Notes: a model not told the origin generated them from the sequence alone. DNA of 64,000 nucleotides from Haladaptatus caseinilyticus (GCF_026248685.1 NZ_CP111041.1:310001-374000), one strand, 5' to 3'; counted from the first letter of the stretch, positions 42,160 through 51,806 are shown. Program-made: numbers and translations.

Positions 42160-43675
42160 ACTGACCAGCAGTGAACGAGCGGTCGTCGAGGCCGGCTGTT
42201 CGTGGATCGACGACAATGCGGACGTACTCATCGAACTCCTAGGTGATCTCGTCGCACGTCCAAGCCTCTCTGGCAGCGAAGGAGTCCACGACGACGATGA
42301 AACGACCGTCGGTCATCTCTGGTCGTTTCTCGCCGACCGTGCCGACACGTTCGACGTCGCTACCCAGCCGATTCCATCCACGAGTGACTACCGGCAGGAC
42401 ACACGAGAGAACGTCTATACGACCCTCACTGGGGAAGGAGATTCCGGCTTTGTCGCTACTAGTCACACGGATGTGGTTCCCCCAGGGTCAGATGACGACT
42501 GGCCGGAAGGCGATCCATGGACGATGCGCGACGCTGTCGTTCGGCGCACTGGTGACTGTACGGTTGAGGTTACCGTTGGTGACTGCGTTGAAGAACGAAC
42601 CATCCGTGATCGGATGGACCGCATCTGGAAACTGCGCGGTATCGACGAGGTAGATGCGCTGGTTGGGCGAGGCGTCTACGACAACAAGGCATCCATCGTT
42701 TGTCTCGTCGGGAGCGTACTCGGCCTCGATACCGCACTCAGTGAGACACCGTCGTCACTCGGCGGAGACGTTGTTCATGGCCATCTCGTGGGTGAAGAGG
42801 TCTACCAGGTAGGGGCGAAAAACATGGTTGGCTGGGGTGCGGGAGAAAACTGGCTCGGCGAGCGCTACGATTCCTACGATGATTGGACTGCGGCGGTCCT
42901 CGAGGGCTCGTATGGCTTCGTACCGGTAGTCGGCCATCGTGGACTTGTGTGGGTAACGCTACGTGCTCGTGGCGAGTCCGCGCATGCATCAACGCCCGAA
43001 CTCGGTCGAAACGCTGTACTCGGGATGGCAAAGGCACTTACGGAGACGGAGACCGATGTGTATCATGAGAGTATCGCCGATCTGTTCATCGACGACCCTC
43101 TCCTCGGTGACCTTACCGTGGCACCGGGGACAACTATCGTCGGTGGCGGTATCGAACACGTTGACCACAAAACAGGGGAAATCGACCGTGGCGGTGTGAA
43201 CACCATCCCGGACTGGTGTGAGGCGACGTTCGATATCCGGATTCCGCGTTGGGAGGGATTCCCCGACGGGGTAAACGATCTCCAAGAAACGCTTTGCGAA
43301 GAGATCGAACGACGTGCGACCACCGTTGCCCCCGATGTGAAATTCGAGGTTACAATCGGGGAACACGAATTCTTCCCGCCAGTAGCACTCGCCACAGACC
43401 AGGAGGCTACTGCTGACCACTCGCTCGTTCGGACCGCGGCATGGGCGGCCACGGACACAGTAGGATATGACCCCGGAATTGACGTTGCACCGGGAGTAAC
43501 CGATGCTGCGTTCGTCTATAATGGAACACACATTCCGACACTCGTCGAGTACGGGCCAGCCGGTGCACTCTCACACGAATCGTTAGAGTTCGTCGAGCGC
43601 GAGCAGGTAATTGCAGGTGCAAAGGCAATGCTCAAGTTCGCCGTTGCAGAGGTCGGACTAGCAGAACAACGATAG
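42152..43675 (+). CDS. M20-family metallopeptidase (dipeptidase/deacylase)
   Basis: A 507-residue M20 enzyme: VATSHTDVVPPG (metal His and catalytic Asp), ALVGRGVYDNKASI (bridging Asp), HLVGEEVYQVGAKNM (catalytic and metal Glu), central dimerisation domain with SAHASTPELGRNAVLG, and final metal His in GALSHESLEF. An extra ~55-residue beta segment is inserted between the first two metal motifs (about residues 125-185), as in some larger M20 members. It overlaps the previous stop by eight bases. Predicted cleavage of an N-acyl, gamma-glutamyl or dipeptide bond made or released by its partners. Confidence 0.88.
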   Translation: MTELTSSERAVVEAGCSWIDDNADVLIELLGDLVARPSLSGSEGVHDDDETTVGHLWSFLADRADTFDVATQPIPSTSDYRQDTRENVYTTLTGEGDSGFVATSHTDVVPPGSDDDWPEGDPWTMRDAVVRRTGDCTVEVTVGDCVEERTIRDRMDRIWKLRGIDEVDALVGRGVYDNKASIVCLVGSVLGLDTALSETPSSLGGDVVHGHLVGEEVYQVGAKNMVGWGAGENWLGERYDSYDDWTAAVLEGSYGFVPVVGHRGLVWVTLRARGESAHASTPELGRNAVLGMAKALTETETDVYHESIADLFIDDPLLGDLTVAPGTTIVGGGIEHVDHKTGEIDRGGVNTIPDWCEATFDIRIPRWEGFPDGVNDLQETLCEEIERRATTVAPDVKFEVTIGEHEFFPPVALATDQEATADHSLVRTAAWAATDTVGYDPGIDVAPGVTDAAFVYNGTHIPTLVEYGPAGALSHESLEFVEREQVIAGAKAMLKFAVAEVGLAEQR

Positions 43676-43743
43676 GGCCGACCGGGGCCTTGTGAGGGTA
43701 CACTAATCGGAAAGTGCGTCTCTGAGCAGCAAAATCCAGCAGA

Positions 43744-43750
43744 ATATTTA
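43744..43750 (+). promoter_or_regulatory. TATA box of APC permease
   Basis: ATATTTA lies 40-46 bases before the permease ATG at 43790, predicting a short leader of about 15 bases. Confidence 0.4.
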
Positions 43751-43789
43751 ACTATATGTGCTTGAGATTGTGACACACAGAGGGATACA

Positions 43790-45181
43790 ATGTCAACAGA
43801 AACGGATATTGCTGAATCGAAAGGACTGGCAAAACAACTCGGGTTCTGGCATCTGTGGGCAATCGGTGTCGGCTCTGTAGTCGGGGATGGGATCTTTCTA
43901 CTTCTGGGGGACGGCATCGCCACCGCAGGTCCTGCCGCACTACTAGCGTACGTGCTTGCCGGCCTGTTTATGCTCTTCATTGCGCTTGCAGTTAGCGACC
44001 TTGCGGTCGGTCTCCCGAGCGCAGGAGCGATGTGGATTTGGGGTCGCGAGCTTCTCGGCGATTATGCAGGATTCATTAGCGGACTCTCGTATGCTATCGG
44101 GTGGATCATTGCTGGTGGTAGCGTCGGACTTGCGATGGGCCGAATCACACAGTTTTTCGTACCGGGTCTCGGCATCCCGGCTGCCATGTGGGGGATCATC
44201 TTCGTATCGATCTTCGCGGTCATCCAGCTGGGCGGTGTGTTCTTTTCAAGCAGAATCCAACTCGGGACTGTCCTCATATTGGTCGCAATCGTGCTGATAT
44301 TCGGCGTCAGCACCATCGTGAGCGGCGATTTCTCCAGCCAACGATTCACACCATTCTTCCCCAATGGGGTCGGAAGCGTTTGGGCCGCAATGGCGTTTGG
44401 CATGTATGCCTACATGGGACCACTTACCCTCACGACGGGTGGTGACGAGGCAAAAAACGTTAGTGACATCCCCCGGGCACTCGTCGTCGCCTGTCTCACC
44501 TTCCTCTTTATCTACACGCTCGCAATGGTGGGTATGATCGGTCTGATGGGATACGAACAGTTTACCTCGCTCGAATCGCCGTTCACTACGACTGCACAGA
44601 TGGTCTGGGGGTCAAACGCAGCGCTCATCATCAACTTCGCGGCGTGGATCGCTGCGTTCACTAGCTTGTTCATGGGAACGATGTATTCCGCACCCCGAAT
44701 GCTTTACAAAATGGGTGAGATGAAAGTCCTCCCAGACATCTTTGGGCAGGTGTATCGAGAAACCCGTGTTCCACTTTTCTCGACACTGTTTGTCTGGGCG
44801 TGCAGTGTTTGTCTCCTCCTTATCGCTCACTTCGAACTGCTCGACTACGGTCAACTTTCGCTGCTGTTAGTATTCGCGTGGGAAATCACGTGGGGCATTG
44901 CGATCATTGCAGCCATCAAATACCGTCGTGACCATACCGGGCACGTCAACGACCAAAGCTGGAAACAGCCACTCTTCCCCTTGTTCCCGTTGCTTGGAAT
45001 CATTGGTGTCCTCTTCATCCTCTATGGCACGTTCAAAGGTGCCGTAGAATCGTTCGGACTCGGAATCGCCTTCCTGATCGGTATCTCTGCTATCTACTAC
45101 TTCTACGGTCGTCAACGAATGGACGAGGCTCAGATCCCGACGGTACTCGATACTGACGCCCAACCGAGTGCAGACGACTGA
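43790..45181 (+). CDS. APC-superfamily amino-acid/polyamine permease
   Basis: A 463-residue, 12-helix APC transporter. Helix 1 has the unwound region GVGSVVGDGIFLLLG, and helix 6 has MAFGMYAYMGPLTLTTGGDEAKNV with the substrate-site backbone. This subgroup carries amino acids, amines or small peptides. It sits between the ligase-peptidase operon and the amidohydrolase/GS pair, so it is the likely importer for that pathway. Its own promoter is visible, so it is separately transcribed. Confidence 0.88.
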   Translation: MSTETDIAESKGLAKQLGFWHLWAIGVGSVVGDGIFLLLGDGIATAGPAALLAYVLAGLFMLFIALAVSDLAVGLPSAGAMWIWGRELLGDYAGFISGLSYAIGWIIAGGSVGLAMGRITQFFVPGLGIPAAMWGIIFVSIFAVIQLGGVFFSSRIQLGTVLILVAIVLIFGVSTIVSGDFSSQRFTPFFPNGVGSVWAAMAFGMYAYMGPLTLTTGGDEAKNVSDIPRALVVACLTFLFIYTLAMVGMIGLMGYEQFTSLESPFTTTAQMVWGSNAALIINFAAWIAAFTSLFMGTMYSAPRMLYKMGEMKVLPDIFGQVYRETRVPLFSTLFVWACSVCLLLIAHFELLDYGQLSLLLVFAWEITWGIAIIAAIKYRRDHTGHVNDQSWKQPLFPLFPLLGIIGVLFILYGTFKGAVESFGLGIAFLIGISAIYYFYGRQRMDEAQIPTVLDTDAQPSADD

Positions 45182-45213
45182 ACCGATTTTCGGATTTCTG
45201 CTTTTGATTGCTG

Positions 45214-46314
45214 TCAGAGGTCGTAGAGCCGAACGGCGTTCTCACGGAGAATACTACGAGCCACTTTTTCGGCATATTCTTCGGTCATAAAGCCGTCTTG
45301 GTGGAGTCGTTCGAGAACACTCGTGAGGTCAGCACGGAACCGACGTTCCGCAAGCAAGTAGAGTTCCGGGACGGAAAACGCGTCCGAAGCGTAGAGTAAC
45401 TTCGTCGTCGGTGCCAGTTCGAGCGCTTGTGAGATGAGCGGTTCTACACCGTGCTGGATGAACGGCGTGGCGAGTGAGAGGTCGAGGTAGACGTTGTCAA
45501 GTGTTGCGGTGACGTATCCGGCTGCCCGGGTGTACGGGTAGCCACCATGGAGGAGGACTATCGGTGTATCCGCATGCGTTCGGAGGAACTCGTAAAGGTA
45601 GGTCGGGTCGACGAATCTGGGGTTGGCATCGGCGTCACCGAATCCAGTGTGAAACTGCAGCGGTACATCGTGGCGTGCAGCGGCCTCTGCTGCGAGATGG
45701 ACGATGTAGTCGTTGAGGACAGGGTGTTCAAGTCGCCCACTCCATTTCTTACGGACATTTTCGTATGCAGTTCGAAGCGCATCACGATCATGTTCGTGTA
45801 TATCAAGGCCCGTGCGATACGCGACGACCGTTTTCAGCGCGACGAATTCTTCACTGAGGACGTCGTCCAAATGAGCTACGAACGCATCTTCGAACGAGTC
45901 GACCGAATTGTAATTCGGAATCATCGCTTCGGCGGCGTTCTCGATCCGATGAATGGGTTTGATCGCAACGTCCGTGTACGTCGCAAATTCCGAGGGTGAG
46001 ACATCCGGGAATCCATCGTCTACGAGGATGTACTCCGTATTCGTCTGTGAGAGAAGTGCCTGTGTGTACTCCCCGAGGTCGACGTCCGCTCTGCATTCAA
46101 GCAGTGTTTCCTCGTCCTTTCCATCGAACTGTTCACCAAGGAGATCGAGTACTGACCGGTAGTTCAGCGTATGGCGAGCATTCTCCTGTGAGAGATTGCC
46201 CTCGGTAAAGAAGCTCGCAAACGACTGGGTGACTGTTTCATGTGAGAGTGGTTCAACGGCGTGTGCGTGATTGTCGATGAGTGGCGTGGATTCGACAGTC
46301 TCCCGAATTGGCAT
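45214..46314 (-). CDS. Amidohydrolase (FluG N-terminal / amidohydrolase_2 type)
   Basis: A 366-residue TIM-barrel metal hydrolase: PLIDNHAHAVEPL (metal His-x-His), QFHTGFGDADANPR (metal His), VLLHGGYPYTRAAGY (second His), and LLYASDAFSVPELY (catalytic Asp). These motifs are those of the amidohydrolase half of fungal FluG and its bacterial relatives. It follows a GS-like ligase (46407-47750) 92 bases downstream on the same strand, giving the two halves of FluG as separate genes. Predicted hydrolysis of an amide or cyclic linkage; the natural substrate is unknown. Confidence 0.88.
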   Translation of the reverse strand: MPIRETVESTPLIDNHAHAVEPLSHETVTQSFASFFTEGNLSQENARHTLNYRSVLDLLGEQFDGKDEETLLECRADVDLGEYTQALLSQTNTEYILVDDGFPDVSPSEFATYTDVAIKPIHRIENAAEAMIPNYNSVDSFEDAFVAHLDDVLSEEFVALKTVVAYRTGLDIHEHDRDALRTAYENVRKKWSGRLEHPVLNDYIVHLAAEAAARHDVPLQFHTGFGDADANPRFVDPTYLYEFLRTHADTPIVLLHGGYPYTRAAGYVTATLDNVYLDLSLATPFIQHGVEPLISQALELAPTTKLLYASDAFSVPELYLLAERRFRADLTSVLERLHQDGFMTEEYAEKVARSILRENAVRLYDL

Positions 46315-46406
46315 GCCGGACGTGGAACGGCCGTCTAGATAAGCATTCGTACCACTTCGAGGATAGTAGAGCCTAATTGAACGACAATATCGAGTTCGTC
46401 CTGTAT

Positions 46407-47750
46407 CTAGTACAATCGAGTATAGGTCTCAACGTCCCAGTCAGTTACTGCGCTCATTGCGTCTTGCCAGGTTGCTCGTTTCACCGCGAGGTACGTTCGA
46501 TGGAGTTCGCTCCCCATTGCCTGCTTGAGGACGGCATCGTTTTCGAGTTCGTCAAGCGCCTCGCCGAGCGACTGTGGGAGACGCTCGATATTACGGCGGC
46601 TCCGCTCCGATTGAGAAAGGTCACCAGGATTGACATCGACTGGCTTGCCGGGATCGAGTTCACGCTCGATTCCATCGTGACCGGCAGCCAGAGTTCCGAG
46701 GAGCGTCAAGTAGGGATTCGCCGTGTTATCAGCAGCTTTGAGTTCGATTCGTGTAGTCTCGGCCGGTGTCGTCCACTGAGATGAGGGGATTCGAACCATC
46801 GCCTCGCGATTGTCGTATCCCCATGCCGTGTAAGCCGATGCCCACGCATCGGGCTGGAGTCGCTTGTATGAAACGACGGACGGTGCTGTTAGTGCAACGA
46901 GCGCTCTCGCATGGTCAAGGACACCTCCAATGAACTGTCGGCACGTCTCAGAGATACTGTAGTTGGACGTGCTATCCGAATCGTAGAACCTGTTTTCGTC
47001 TCCATGCCAGAGTGAAAGGTGGAGATGACAACCACTGCCTGCGTGCTCCGGAAACGGCTTCGGAGAGAACGTCGCTCGAAGGTTGTGATTTTTGGCGACT
47101 GCTTTTACTGTCTGTTTGTAAAACGTCTGATTGTCACCTGGCGTGAGCCCATCGCCATGCTTGATTGCAATTTCCTGCTGTCCAGGACTGTATTCAGGGT
47201 AATAGACCGATGTCTCCATGCCTTGAGCAGAGAGGCCGTTGACAATCTCGAGAATGATATCATGCGCATTCTGTATGCCATCTGCCGTATAACAACCGCT
47301 CCGATCGAATGGTTCGAATCCGTCTTCCGTCTTACGGACGAGATACCATTCCGGCTCGAATGCAGCACGCGTTTGAGACTCGAACGTGTCGAGGAACGTT
47401 TGTAGGCGTGATCGAGGATCGATTGGCCACGGCGTTTGATCGAGTTGATAGAGGTCACACATCATCGCGGCCCCACGGTCTGCATATGGAAGAAGCCGGA
47501 ACGTCTCGGGGTCGGGGATGAGTCTGACTTCTCCGACACGGCTAAGCGGGGCGTTTTCCGTCGGATAGTCGGTGTCGGTAAATGCCTGCTGTGCCTGTGC
47601 GATGTTGGCACCATTGGCGAACACACTCTCAATATCGTTCGCGTTGACGACTCGTCCACGTTCGACGCCCGCATTGTCAACCCAGAAGAGACGAACTAGC
47701 TCGACATCGTGGCGCTCACATTTTTCGATGACTTCTGATTTGTTGGGCAT
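46407..47750 (-). CDS. Glutamine-synthetase-family ligase 2 (FluG C-terminal type)
   Basis: A 447-residue paralogue of ligase 1 with matching order: FEPEWYLVRK, PEYSPGQQEIAIKHG, AGSGCHLHLSLWHGDENRF, AWGYDNREAMVRIP and RIELKAADNTANPYL. Both share the K in place of the usual Arg and the QQE form. It heads the minus-strand unit with the amidohydrolase. Two such paralogues in one island suggest two related amine or amino-acid substrates, or a heteromer. Confidence 0.88.
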   Translation of the reverse strand: MPNKSEVIEKCERHDVELVRLFWVDNAGVERGRVVNANDIESVFANGANIAQAQQAFTDTDYPTENAPLSRVGEVRLIPDPETFRLLPYADRGAAMMCDLYQLDQTPWPIDPRSRLQTFLDTFESQTRAAFEPEWYLVRKTEDGFEPFDRSGCYTADGIQNAHDIILEIVNGLSAQGMETSVYYPEYSPGQQEIAIKHGDGLTPGDNQTFYKQTVKAVAKNHNLRATFSPKPFPEHAGSGCHLHLSLWHGDENRFYDSDSTSNYSISETCRQFIGGVLDHARALVALTAPSVVSYKRLQPDAWASAYTAWGYDNREAMVRIPSSQWTTPAETTRIELKAADNTANPYLTLLGTLAAGHDGIERELDPGKPVDVNPGDLSQSERSRRNIERLPQSLGEALDELENDAVLKQAMGSELHRTYLAVKRATWQDAMSAVTDWDVETYTRLY

Positions 47751-48184
47751 GCTACCTCCCGAAGAGAACGGTAACGAACCATATCATTATTTTCTCTACG
47801 AAAGTCTACCCAGCTGACTTTCGAATACTATCTATACTTGCTTTCCTCGATGACCGCCAATTCGGGAAGATTGATTCCTAAAACGGTTCGCGAGCGCTCA
47901 ACACCTACAACGAGAAGTCGATGGACGACAAAACGCAAACTATCCACATCTACAACCGGTCCAACGATAGGAACGAGCAGATCGACGATTGGCGCTACCC
48001 GGAGGATGAAGGAGAGACAACTAAATCATCCAGATAACGGGTTTCTCCGTAAGTTCTTTTGAGCATCATCATCGTTCACAATCTCATTCAAAACCTCATA
48101 TGTCGTTCGACGTGTCCACCTAAGCTCCTCCGCACTATCGTTCCTCACAAATTGTTCGAACGATTCGATGATCCGTTGTACGAC
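47751..48184. other. Gene-poor spacer with weak 38-aa frame
   Basis: The frame at 47921-48037 (MDDKTQTIHIYNRSNDRNEQ ... RYPEDEGETTKSSR) has protein-like composition, and the same frame is open upstream from about 47800 through VYPADFRILSILAFLDDRQF except for TAA 47879-47881. It may be the relic of a roughly 80-residue protein. No other feature is visible. Confidence 0.35.
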
Positions 48185-48415
48185 TTAGAGCGAGTCTTCG
48201 TATTGGCCGGCCGGATCCTGCTGGTCATCGATTGCCTGCGTAAACAGATCTTCGGATAGTTCATTTTCGGATCCATCTCCCGTTTCTTGGGCCGAAATAC
48301 CGAGTGTAAGGAGTTCCTCGATCGCTTGTTCTCGGTTCAGAAAATCACCCTGCTCGACGAGGCGGTCGATATTACTCTCGATACGGTCGGGCAGTGTTAC
48401 CTCAAACGTAGCCAT
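48185..48415 (-). CDS. Ribbon-helix-helix protein (antitoxin-like)
   Basis: A 76-residue protein: beta-strand FEVTLPDRIESNIDRLVEQG followed by helix NREQAIEELLTLGI, then an acidic tail, the layout of haloarchaeal RHH/DUF7120-type proteins. It could be a CopG-like regulator or lone antitoxin; no toxin is visible within 1 kb. A start two codons upstream is possible. Confidence 0.75.
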   Translation of the reverse strand: MATFEVTLPDRIESNIDRLVEQGDFLNREQAIEELLTLGISAQETGDGSENELSEDLFTQAIDDQQDPAGQYEDSL

Positions 48416-48776
48416 ATGCACAATATTTTCTGTAGATTGATTAAGTCTTGCATTACCCGCACACCACGGAGTCGTGCCATTCTACGGACAGGGCGCCCCG
48501 AGTGTCTCGAGGCGTGACCTTGAGACGGTTCACGGGGCTGCGTACGGACAGATTCGATTATCACACTGATCAAGAGGTGGACGACGCGTCAAAGTCCCAT
48601 ACTCCGATTGCAAGCCAATCCCAGTTATAGGCTCCACCTTACACACCACTGAACGAACTAAAGGGCGAGATGTTCACTCTCAACATCTCAGCATCGGGTC
48701 TATTCATCCGAAGTGTTTTATCGATTCTCGCTCTTCATTCTCTTCAACGAACGGTGTTACGTCACCACATACCACT
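48416..48776. other. Upstream region of sensor-regulator
   Basis: No gene supported. It holds the promoters of the divergent RHH protein and PAS/GAF regulator; I see no clear operator. Confidence 0.35.
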
Positions 48777-51254
48777 ATGACCCACCAGCCTGATCACGAC
48801 ACAAATGCTGAGGAGTTTGCAGCACACATCGGTACTGAGACCACCTTCTTTCGTGACCTCGTCGAACATGCACTCGATGGATTTCTCACCCTCGATCCGG
48901 ATGGAACCATCGTATTCTCAAATCGCGCGGCTGAACGTCTTTTTGGATGGTTTGACGATGGTCTTGTCGGTCAATCGATACTGAAATTGTTTCCGGAGCG
49001 TCATCGGGAAGCGTATTTTGACTCGTTTTATCGACGCGTGGGTGATGGTACGCGGGAGGTAGATCGCGAGTACGTCGAACGAGTCGGGTTACATGCAGAC
49101 GGATCTGAGCTCTCGTTGGCGTTCTCATTCTTTGAATACGAGTATGATGGACAGCAACTTTTCACGGCGATTATCCGTGACATCACGGAGCGAAAGCAGC
49201 GAGAAAGAGAACTCGAGAATACCAAGGAGAAGTACAAAAAACTCGTCGAAACAGCTCCTGATGCGATCTTCATCGCAGACGCCGAAACAGGAACGATCGA
49301 GGACGTCAATCAGGCTGCAGTATCACTCACGGGCAAATCACGTGGAGAACTCTGTGAACTGCATCTGTCGGAGTTGCATCCCTCAGAACAGGCCAACCAA
49401 TATACGGAAAACTTCCAAGAGCTCGTCAAGCGTGGTAGCGTCCCCGGTGATTCGACAGGTGTGATTCGCCACGATATGAATCATCACATTGCCCACGACG
49501 ACGGGTCTCGCCTCCCTGTCGAAGTTAGCTCCGGTATCACAGAATTAGACGGGAAAACAGTCATACAGGGGATCTTCCGAGATATCTCTAAACGACAAGA
49601 GCGGGAAGAAGAGCTCCGACAGGAGCGAGATCTCACCGAACGTATTCTCGAAACAAGTCCGATTGCAGTTGGCGTCTTCACACCAGATAGGCAACTCGTT
49701 CGCGCGAACGAACAAGTCGAAGAGATCCTTGGGTTGTCAGTCGATCAGTTGACGAGTCTCTCTACCTTGGATGAGGTGTTTACCCTGTACGATACCGAAA
49801 ATCGACCCATAGATCCAAGCGACGGTTTAATCGCAGAAGTCATCGATACGGGGAACCCTATCTATGATTATGAAGCGCTGCTCGAGCGACCCGACGGAGA
49901 GCGGTATTGGATTTCATTACATGCTGCTCCGCTCAGGTCCCTAGATGATGAACTCGAATACATAGTTCTCATTGGCGAGGATATCTCTGAGCGAAAAGAA
50001 CGTGAAAGCGCTATCGAAGAGCACCGTGACCGCCTCGAAACGCTCAATCGAATCAACCGACTCATTCGCGAAATCAACCAAACGCTCGTTCGAACGACGA
50101 CGCGGGACGAAATCGAGGCCAGCGTCTGCGAACGGCTCGCTGCGTCCGATCTCTATCAGGACGTGTTCATCGGTGAACAGTCGTTACCGAGTGGCGGAAT
50201 TGAACCCCGCACCAGTGCAAACGTCGATTCGGACTACATTGCCCGACTTAGCAGGACGGATTCGGCCGAGACGAGCACCGGCGGTGCTGCCGAAGCACTA
50301 CGAACGCAAGAACTTCAACTAATCACCTCGGTCGAATCCGATCCCCGATTTCCCGACTCATTGCGAGACGAAGCACTTGCACGTGGCTTTTGTTCCGTGC
50401 TGTGTATTCCACTCGTCTATGGCGAAACAACGTATGGGGTGTTGGTTGTCCCTGCATCTCGGTCTGATGCATTCAGCGAGCGAGAACAAGCAGTCTTCGA
50501 GGAACTAGGTGAGACGATTGGATACGCGATCCATGCCGCGGAGAGTAAGAAGCTACTCCATACGGATAGTCACTACGAACTCACATTCGACCTTACCGAA
50601 ACGTCAGCGTTCTTTATCACTGCATCCGCTGATTTGCAGTGCTCGATCACGCTCGAAGACCTCGTTCCATCCACGAACAAAGAACTGCTCTACTATATCA
50701 CGCTAGAGAATGCCCCAGTCGACTCATTTCTCGAGTTGGCACGCCGACAACCGATCGTTAAAAAGGCCCGCTGTATCAGTACCGAATCGGAGGCCAGTTT
50801 GCTTGAAATCGTGTTTGTGGGAGCATCGACTTCCCCACAAGTGCTCATCGAACGGGGTGCCCGCATCAAACACGCGGAGGTGGTGGACGGAAGAGGGGCG
50901 TTCGTCGCTGAAGCCCCGGCTGATGCTGATATCCGAACGCTCACCGATGCTGTACAATCGGTTCATCCAAACGCTCGCCTCACGATGAAACAAGAAGTTA
51001 AGCGTTCTGTCCAGCCGCTCCGAAGGCAACATGCGCGCCTCAGGAGTCAGTTAACTGACCGCCAGCAAGCGTCCTTGACCGCAGCTTATAATGCCGGATT
51101 CTTCGAGTGGCCGCGTGAGAGTACTGGTGAAGAGGTCGCAGATTCACTCGGGGTTTCGGCACCCACGTTCCACCAGCATCTGAGAGCCAGCGAACGCAAA
51201 CTGTTAGCAGTGTTCTTCGGGAAAGCAAAAGCGATGGAGTCGAATCGTTCCTAA
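48777..51254 (+). CDS. PAS-PAS-PAS-GAF-HTH_10 sensor-regulator (Bat-like)
   Basis: An 825-residue soluble one-component regulator. PAS 1 (about residues 25-140, LVEHALDGFLTLDPDGTIV), PAS 2 (155-280, LVETAPDAIFIADAETGTIE) and PAS 3 (290-415, TSPIAVGVFTPDRQLVRAN) each end in the DISERK-type coiled linker. A GAF domain follows (about 425-590), then the bacterio-opsin-activator region (FDLTETSAFFITASADLQCS) and C-terminal HTH_10 (LTDRQQASLTAAYNAGFFEW). It resembles Bat, which controls opsin genes by oxygen/light, but carries three PAS domains. No transmembrane segments or histidine kinase. Target genes unknown; the DUF7344-like gene lies 46 bases downstream. Confidence 0.92.
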   Translation: MTHQPDHDTNAEEFAAHIGTETTFFRDLVEHALDGFLTLDPDGTIVFSNRAAERLFGWFDDGLVGQSILKLFPERHREAYFDSFYRRVGDGTREVDREYVERVGLHADGSELSLAFSFFEYEYDGQQLFTAIIRDITERKQRERELENTKEKYKKLVETAPDAIFIADAETGTIEDVNQAAVSLTGKSRGELCELHLSELHPSEQANQYTENFQELVKRGSVPGDSTGVIRHDMNHHIAHDDGSRLPVEVSSGITELDGKTVIQGIFRDISKRQEREEELRQERDLTERILETSPIAVGVFTPDRQLVRANEQVEEILGLSVDQLTSLSTLDEVFTLYDTENRPIDPSDGLIAEVIDTGNPIYDYEALLERPDGERYWISLHAAPLRSLDDELEYIVLIGEDISERKERESAIEEHRDRLETLNRINRLIREINQTLVRTTTRDEIEASVCERLAASDLYQDVFIGEQSLPSGGIEPRTSANVDSDYIARLSRTDSAETSTGGAAEALRTQELQLITSVESDPRFPDSLRDEALARGFCSVLCIPLVYGETTYGVLVVPASRSDAFSEREQAVFEELGETIGYAIHAAESKKLLHTDSHYELTFDLTETSAFFITASADLQCSITLEDLVPSTNKELLYYITLENAPVDSFLELARRQPIVKKARCISTESEASLLEIVFVGASTSPQVLIERGARIKHAEVVDGRGAFVAEAPADADIRTLTDAVQSVHPNARLTMKQEVKRSVQPLRRQHARLRSQLTDRQQASLTAAYNAGFFEWPRESTGEEVADSLGVSAPTFHQHLRASERKLLAVFFGKAKAMESNRS

Positions 51255-51300
51255 CTGTTTAGGGCAACTGCTTTTTAAGAGTGGTTTACAATGTGGATCC

Positions 51301-51645
51301 ATGAAAACCGGGAAATCGACGAATTCGGGACACCCTTCCGAAGAGGAGGCAGTAGACCTACTGCGACATGAACACCGTCGTGCAATCATCACGTATCTCG
51401 ACCAGAAACCGATCGATTGCGCCAGCTTTGGCGACCTCGTTGAATGTATCATCTCTTCGGGGTCGAAGAGAGAAACAACGTTAGATGAGCGCCGTGAGCA
51501 GGTTGCAATTGGCTTACTCCACAATCACCTGCCGAGGCTAGCGGATGCTGATGTGCTTGAATACGATCAGCGAAGTGAGACGGTTCGCTATTGGGGAGAT
51601 TCTCGATTTGAATCGATCCTCGAGACGGCCAACAATGCCGAATAG
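51301..51645 (+). CDS. DUF7344-like winged-helix protein
   Basis: A 114-residue protein: EEEAVDLLRHEHRRAIITYL, a loop, then VAIGLLHNHLPRLADADVLEYD, matching the family also seen at 30.0 and 31.8 kb. It lies 46 bases after the sensor-regulator and may be co-expressed. Confidence 0.82.
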   Translation: MKTGKSTNSGHPSEEEAVDLLRHEHRRAIITYLDQKPIDCASFGDLVECIISSGSKRETTLDERREQVAIGLLHNHLPRLADADVLEYDQRSETVRYWGDSRFESILETANNAE

Positions 51646-51806
51646 AGAGTCGAAACCGGCTGTTTTTCTCTTCTGCGTCTATGAGCGCGGTTTGTAGCTT
51701 CGTATCGCTTTTCCACGGGGTGACCAATCACTCACGTCTCTCGTGTCTGGTTGTATTACTGAAACGTTATCATATTTCGGAGCGTCAGGTACAACGGGGA
51801 ATCAAC

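Noticed and set aside
48185-48415. Complete toxin-antitoxin pair
   Set aside because: Only the RHH component is present; no PIN, RelE or other toxin frame is adjacent.
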